Positions 6,019 through 6,980 of a stretch of DNA of 6,980 bases are shown here, piece by piece. The position numbers and the translations under genes were made by a program. Origin of the DNA: Pseudomonadota bacterium. Lineage in GTDB: Bacteria; Pseudomonadota; Alphaproteobacteria; Reyranellales; Reyranellaceae. The stretch's first letter is position 1. Each line of letters opens with the position of its first letter. The stretch lies in the NCBI GenBank assembly GCA_023416135.1, contig JAEZIF010000204.1:1-6980 (forward strand), written 5' to 3'. Below the pieces are notes generated by a model, which ran no database searches, was not told the origin of the DNA, and saw only the letters and a list, made by a program, of their open reading frames with translations.

Positions 6019-6032
6019 TGGCTGGCCCGTGC
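6001..6032. other. Strong inverted repeat downstream of atpC
   Basis: Positions 6001-6012 pair with 6021-6032 around an 8-nt loop: as plus-strand RNA this is 12 bp with two G-U pairs, while as minus-strand RNA (the direction of the atp operon) it is ten Watson-Crick pairs interrupted by two A-C mismatches. The core CGGGCC/GGCCCG is perfect in both. It may mark the 3' end of the atp transcript or act as a dyad next to the candidate promoter. A minus-strand T-rich run (ATTTTTCTTTT, at about 6053-6043) lies before the stem rather than after it, so it is not a standard terminator. Confidence 0.4.
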
Positions 6033-6080
6033 ACATCTGAAAAGAAAAATTCGCGGTCGGACTGAAATCAGCCCGGGATC

Positions 6081-6494
6081 TCAGCGGCTTGCGTAGTAGG
6101 CCTGAGCCCGGCGCAGGTCCTTGGCGACAGCCAGGGCCTTCTCAGCGGCGGCTTTCTCGGCGTCGTTGCCGGCATCGGTGATGTCGCGCTCGGCCTGGCG
6201 CTCGCGCTCGGCGAGCTGCTCGGCCGTCACGTCCTCGAACGGGGTGGCCTCGTCGGCCAGCACCGTGCAGCGCTCCGGCGTCACCTCGGCGAAGCCGCCG
6301 ACGACGATATAGCGCTTGCCGACCTTGTTGCCCTGGATGACCTCGAGCACGCCCGGTCGGACGGTCGAGATCAGCGGCGCATGGCCGGGCAGCACCCCGA
6401 AGTCGCCTTCGCTGCCCGGGACCACGACCATGTCAGCCTCGGTCGCGAGTATCTCGCGCTCGGGCACGGCCAGGCGGAAAGCAACCTTGGCCAT
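6081..6494 (-). CDS. atpC: F1Fo ATP synthase epsilon subunit
   Basis: The epsilon subunit is part of the central rotor stalk of the F1 sector, linking gamma to the c-ring and, through its C-terminal helices, able to restrain ATP hydrolysis. The 137-residue product has the N-terminal beta-sandwich with the family motifs GDFGVLPGHAPLIS (residues 30-43) and YIVVGGFAEV (62-71), followed by the two-helix C-terminal domain rich in Glu, Ala and Arg (from about residue 87, ending LRRAQAYYASR). The length is normal. The ATG at 6494 lies only 4 bp after the atpD stop, the usual end of the atp operon, so translation is probably coupled to atpD; there is no clear independent Shine-Dalgarno. Confidence 0.96.
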   Translation of the reverse strand: MAKVAFRLAVPEREILATEADMVVVPGSEGDFGVLPGHAPLISTVRPGVLEVIQGNKVGKRYIVVGGFAEVTPERCTVLADEATPFEDVTAEQLAERERQAERDITDAGNDAEKAAAEKALAVAKDLRRAQAYYASR

Positions 6495-6498
6495 CTGC

Positions 6499-6980
6499 TT
6501 AGGCCGCCTCGGCCGCGAGCTTCTTGGCCTTGGCGACGGCCTCGTCGATCGTGCCGACCATGTAGAAGGAGGTCTCCGGCAGGTCGTCGTAGTCGCCGGC
6601 GACGATGCCCTTGAAGGCCTTGATCGTGTCCTCGAGCTTCACGAACACGCCCGGCGTGCCGGTGAAGACCTCGGCGACGTGGAACGGCTGGCTGAGGAAG
6701 CGCTGGATCTTGCGGGCGCGTGCCACGACCAGCTTGTCCTCTTCCGAGAGCTCGTCCATGCCCAGGATGGCGATGATGTCCTGCAGCGACTTGTACTGCT
6801 GCAGCACGCGCTGCACCTCGCGCGCCACCGTGTAATGCTCCTCGCCGACGATGCGCACATCGAGCATGCGCGAGGTCGAGTCGAGCGGATCGACCGCCGG
6901 GAAGATCGCCTGCTCGGCGATCGAACGCGACAGCACGGTGGTGGCATCCAAGTGGGCGAACGAGGTCGCCGGCGCCGGGT
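6499..6980 (-). CDS. atpD: F1Fo ATP synthase beta subunit, C-terminal part
   Basis: The beta subunit carries the catalytic nucleotide sites of F1, making ATP as gamma rotates. Only the last 160 codons are in the window; the frame is open to the right edge (the partial Thr codon, then PAPATSFAHLDATTVLSRSIAEQ). Visible landmarks are LDATTVLSR, the PAVDPLDSTSR segment, the DELSEED catch loop followed by KLVVARARKIQRFLSQPFHVAEVFTG, and the C-terminal FKGIVAGDYDDLPE and FYMVGTIDEAVAKAKKL. The P-loop lies outside the window. One oddity is MLDVRIVGEEHY where most beta subunits read LDPxIVG (Val encoded at 6856-6858). The stop is 4 bp before the atpC start. Confidence 0.97.
   Translation of the reverse strand, partial: PAPATSFAHLDATTVLSRSIAEQAIFPAVDPLDSTSRMLDVRIVGEEHYTVAREVQRVLQQYKSLQDIIAILGMDELSEEDKLVVARARKIQRFLSQPFHVAEVFTGTPGVFVKLEDTIKAFKGIVAGDYDDLPETSFYMVGTIDEAVAKAKKLAAEAA

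Noticed and set aside
5300..6040. 246-codon open frame on the plus strand across the ferritin-like gene
   Set aside because: The minus-strand product has a complete di-iron ligand set, while this one is an Ala/Val/Arg-rich translation with no recognisable domain.

Overview
The window looks like chromosomal core sequence from a GC-rich alphaproteobacterium. The case rests on uniformly high-GC codon use, a gene order (rsfS-rlmH-gpmI...ctpA-rppH beside the end of an atp operon) that I know from Rhodospirillales and Hyphomicrobiales, and alphaproteobacterial-style proteins: RsfS with a basic tail, RlmH ending HPYHRA, and a short epsilon subunit ending in two helices. I cannot name the genus. A Reyranella-like or other rhodospirillalean lineage is only a guess.

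Layout: positions 1-5143 read rightward and 5165-6980 read leftward, so the two blocks converge on a 21-bp gap holding a small hairpin. The rightward block starts with the 3' part of rsfS (ribosome silencing), then rlmH (23S rRNA pseudouridine methyltransferase), an unrecognised exported protein of 195 residues, and gpmI (cofactor-independent phosphoglycerate mutase), whose start overlaps the preceding stop by one base. A 132-bp AT-richer gap carries a plausible sigma70-type promoter and a hairpin ahead of ctpA (S41 periplasmic carboxy-terminal processing protease). Then comes rppH (Nudix RNA pyrophosphohydrolase) after 13 bp.

The leftward block enters the window inside atpD (F1 beta, C-terminal 160 residues), continues through atpC (F1 epsilon) after 4 bp, and then reaches a 272-residue ferritin-like di-iron protein of unknown substrate. 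The 97-bp gap between atpC and that gene contains a strong inverted repeat and possible promoter elements that would make its transcript leaderless.

Together the genes serve housekeeping: ribosome maturation and dormancy (RsfS, RlmH), glycolysis (GpmI), envelope proteolysis (CtpA), mRNA 5'-end processing (RppH) and ATP synthesis (AtpD, AtpC). The less ordinary items are the uncharacterised exported protein, the ferritin-like protein, and the apparent absence of the M23/EnvC-type peptidase and polysaccharide deacetylase genes that often sit around ctpA in related genomes. I see no mobile element, CRISPR array, tRNA, rRNA or defence system, and nothing that amounts to a new multi-gene system.
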